From: Linyphia triangularis
Lineage: Eukaryota > Arthropoda > Arachnida > Araneae > Linyphiidae
Length of the DNA stretch: 64,000 nucleotides
Reading direction: 5' to 3'
Assembly (NCBI GenBank): GCA_963978545.1
Contig: OZ021722.1
Location: 34,861,365-34,925,364 of the forward strand
Below, in pieces: positions 61,820 through 64,000 of this stretch; the first letter of the stretch is position 1, and every line of letters begins with the position of its first letter. Below the pieces are notes generated by a model. It had not been told where the DNA came from. It searched no databases and worked only from the letters and a program-made list of their open reading frames with translations. The position numbers were made by a program, and so were the translations under genes.

Positions 61820-63060
61820 TTTGATCCCTTTTCGACCTTTGAAAATTGATTTATCAATATCGGAATATCTTACTTTATCTACGCATGCCTTTGTTGACAT
61901 TTGTCCAAAATTTTAGAACTGTGGCTATATAGAATGTAGAGCATTATGATATTCCTCGTGCGGGACCATGGTTCGTACGTTTTTAAAAAACCTTGAAAAA
62001 TACTTGAAAAAAAAATCTTTCATTTTCAAGTGCTTAAAAACCTTGAATTCTGTAAAAATTCGTTTAAAGTGCTTGAATTTAATTTAGTTTTCTAAAAATA
62101 TAGAATCTTAAAAAATGTTGGTCAACTAAGACAAAGGAGGCGCATGAAATTGAAAACGAAGTTTTAGATACTGAAATACTATGGACATTGAAAATCATAA
62201 AAAATCACTGCTCTTATGAATTTCATGAAAACATTGATAAATTATGTAACTGCATATTCGCCGATAGCGTGATTGCATCTAAATTCTAGATTTTCATATG
62301 GAGAAAAAAAACTGTATATTATACAGTATTTGTAATCAAGCCTTCAGAGTAGATTGGAATATAGTTTAATCAATAAGACTTTTGTATTATTATTTAACGA
62401 AAGTTTCAATATGATGAAACAAGACAATCAAATGGATGTTCACATCCGATATTGGCGTAATTACCAAGTGCGTACTATCTACTTCATTTCTGTTTTTATG
62501 GGACACAGTACTGCTTCTGATATTTATATACTATATATTAGAATATTTTTTTTTTTCAATTGTAACCTTTAAAATTTTCTTTCATTGAAACCTAAAATAT
62601 ATATATATATATATATTAATTTTTTTTTTTTTTGTTATTTATTTACTCGATTTGAACATGCACCGTTTGCCAATAAAAAAAATTTGGATTTTTTTTTAAG
62701 TTCGCACGTTTATGTTGTATTTATGTTGATAACGAATCCTTGAAAAGTGCTTAAAATTCCTTGAATTTTTTTTCTCTTTCCAGTGTACGAACCATGGGAA
62801 CGTTTCAGCCCCTTTTAGACCTTTTAAAATTAGTTAATCGATATAGGAAGATCTTACTTTTTTTATGCTTGTTTTTATTGACAATTTTATCAAATATGAG
62901 AGTTGTGACTACATTCAAAGTGAGTCATTCCAATAACCTTTTGTTTCGAACATTTTATTGCTTTTGGACCTTTTAAAGTTGGTTAATCGAGATTGGAATA
63001 CCTTACTTTGCAATGTTTGTCCTTGATATGTGTGCCTAGTTTCAGAGTTTTAATTATATG
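61820..63060 (+). repeat. Degenerate ~130-bp tandem repeat, three units, split
   Basis: Related blocks at about 61820, 62800 and 62940 share a pattern of CCTTTTGACCTTTAAAA-TTG-TTAATCGATAT-GGAATA-CTTACTTT. The hAT-like element at 61966 lies between units one and two. Confidence 0.6.
61966..62797. mobile_element. hAT-like non-autonomous element, ~830 bp
   Basis: The ends CCATGGTTCGTAC and GTACGAACCATGG are exact complements (13 bp). Both subterminal regions carry repeated CCTTGAA and AGTGCTTGAA/AGTGCTTAAAAT motifs in opposite orientation, a style seen in some hAT elements. No transposase is present. An 8-bp duplication is not clear, so the superfamily is tentative. Confidence 0.6.
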
Positions 63061-64000
63061 GGCAGTGGGAGAAGATGAGTGAGGTCTTTAACTTTTACAT
63101 GTAATGATTTACCTAGAATGGGCAATTTATCATGCACAGCTGAGAGTTTTAAGAAAAATTATGTTGACTTACACTATATTGCCGTTAGTGAATGAGATTG
63201 GCAAAATGAATTAAAGTTTTACGCTTATGACAATAATCTAAGATATTTTATTGTGATGGGGTATTTATAAACAGAGTAATTGGACTGATTTTGATTCTGG
63301 GATGTTACTGGAATTCGAGAATATGAAGCGGAGTATCAGCGAAACTTCAGGATTTGTATAGGTGACTAATTTTTATAGTGTTTATAAAATGAAATAATGG
63401 CTATAAACCTGGGTCAAATTGCATAAACTGTGTTTGTCATCATTTTGTGAATGCTCGTACAGAACGTTTTCTGTCAAGAAATGAAAAATAAAACTTACAA
63501 GAAAATTACAGCAAATCTTAATCAAGGATCATGTTTTGTCCATAACAAGAAAACCAACATAGTATTAATTGTGACAGTAGGCCAAAAAAACAAAAAAGTG
63601 CATAATATATTAATCCCTTAGTGTATATATTACTAGAGTATTGAGGCTATTCTTTTTTAATAAATACTTTTGAAATAACTAAATATGTAAGACTTGCACT
63701 TTTCAGGAAAAACTCATTCTATTTTTGAAATAGTAAACACATTTTTTGCCATTATTGTTTAAACTAATGTATTTATTACTCTTGTTGAAACTTGGTTTGT
63801 AATTTTCTGCCTGTGTATCACGGAAGTTTCATACTTTCCTTTATAATAGAAATGTAACATGTTTCGTAAAAGAGACGAATACTCTTAATAACAGGAGATA
63901 AGACAGAAGATTATTATTATTTTTAAAAAATTTCAAAAGTATTTTTAAAAAAATATTTTAATGTTAGATATCGAGTTTTTTCGAGAGAAAAAATAGTTGT
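63061..64000. other. Non-coding, nothing recognised
   Basis: AT-rich sequence to the window end without recognisable exon or repeat structure. Confidence 0.55.

Noticed and set aside
1..64000. CRISPR arrays, operons or ribosome binding sites
   Set aside because: The window is eukaryotic (splice sites, SINEs, MITEs, PDE3 exon); the direct repeats present are satellites or transposon parts, without CRISPR-like regular spacers.

Overview
This is a eukaryotic, very AT-rich stretch with almost no coding sequence and many nested transposons. Composition, intron scale and repeat content suggest an arthropod, most likely an arachnid such as a spider; this is inference from the repeat families and no species is claimed.

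Host gene: one exon is recognisable with confidence. Positions 41432-41689 (+) encode 86 residues matching the conserved helical segment upstream of the catalytic domain in PDE3-type cyclic nucleotide phosphodiesterases, with clean splice sites at both ends. About 29 kb upstream, a GC-rich island (12060-12448) ends in a strong-context ATG, seven codons (M-G-N-S-P-S-K) and a perfect donor in matching phase. I infer that this is an alternative first exon of the same gene, giving a short and possibly N-myristoylated PDE3 start, but the join is unproven. The catalytic exons are not visible and probably lie beyond 64 kb, so most of the window would be introns 1 and 2. Four perfect TGACGTCA (CRE-type) sites lie within 8 kb around the PDE3 exon.

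Repeats, left to right: a transposase C-terminal fragment at the left edge; dispersed and hairpin repeats with (TA)n cores (4.6-6.8 kb); a piggyBac-type MITE and a TA-flanked MITE (14.5-15.1 kb); a 2.4-kb DD41D mariner with a dead transposase, inserted in a ~230-bp tandem repeat (17.1-20.8 kb); two copies of a tRNA-derived SINE with perfect target duplications (30.3 and 51.9 kb); a hAT-type non-autonomous element with a perfect 8-bp duplication (45.3-46.1 kb); several small MITEs and hairpins (47.7-48.4 kb).

The most striking region is 53.1-61.6 kb, a three-level nest. The outer element is an old DNA transposon of about 3.6 kb with ~330-bp terminal inverted repeats and a 6-bp target duplication, coding for a broken multi-copy arthropod protein that I cannot assign to a superfamily. 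A mariner-type MITE has split its gene. A 4.9-kb near-perfect palindrome has split its right terminal repeat; this is a Polinton/Maverick derivative made of two head-to-head copies of one Polinton end, each carrying the C-terminal part of the protein-primed DNA polymerase, flanked by the 6-bp duplication expected for Polintons. The distal end (61.8-63.1 kb) holds a degenerate tandem repeat split by a hAT-like element.
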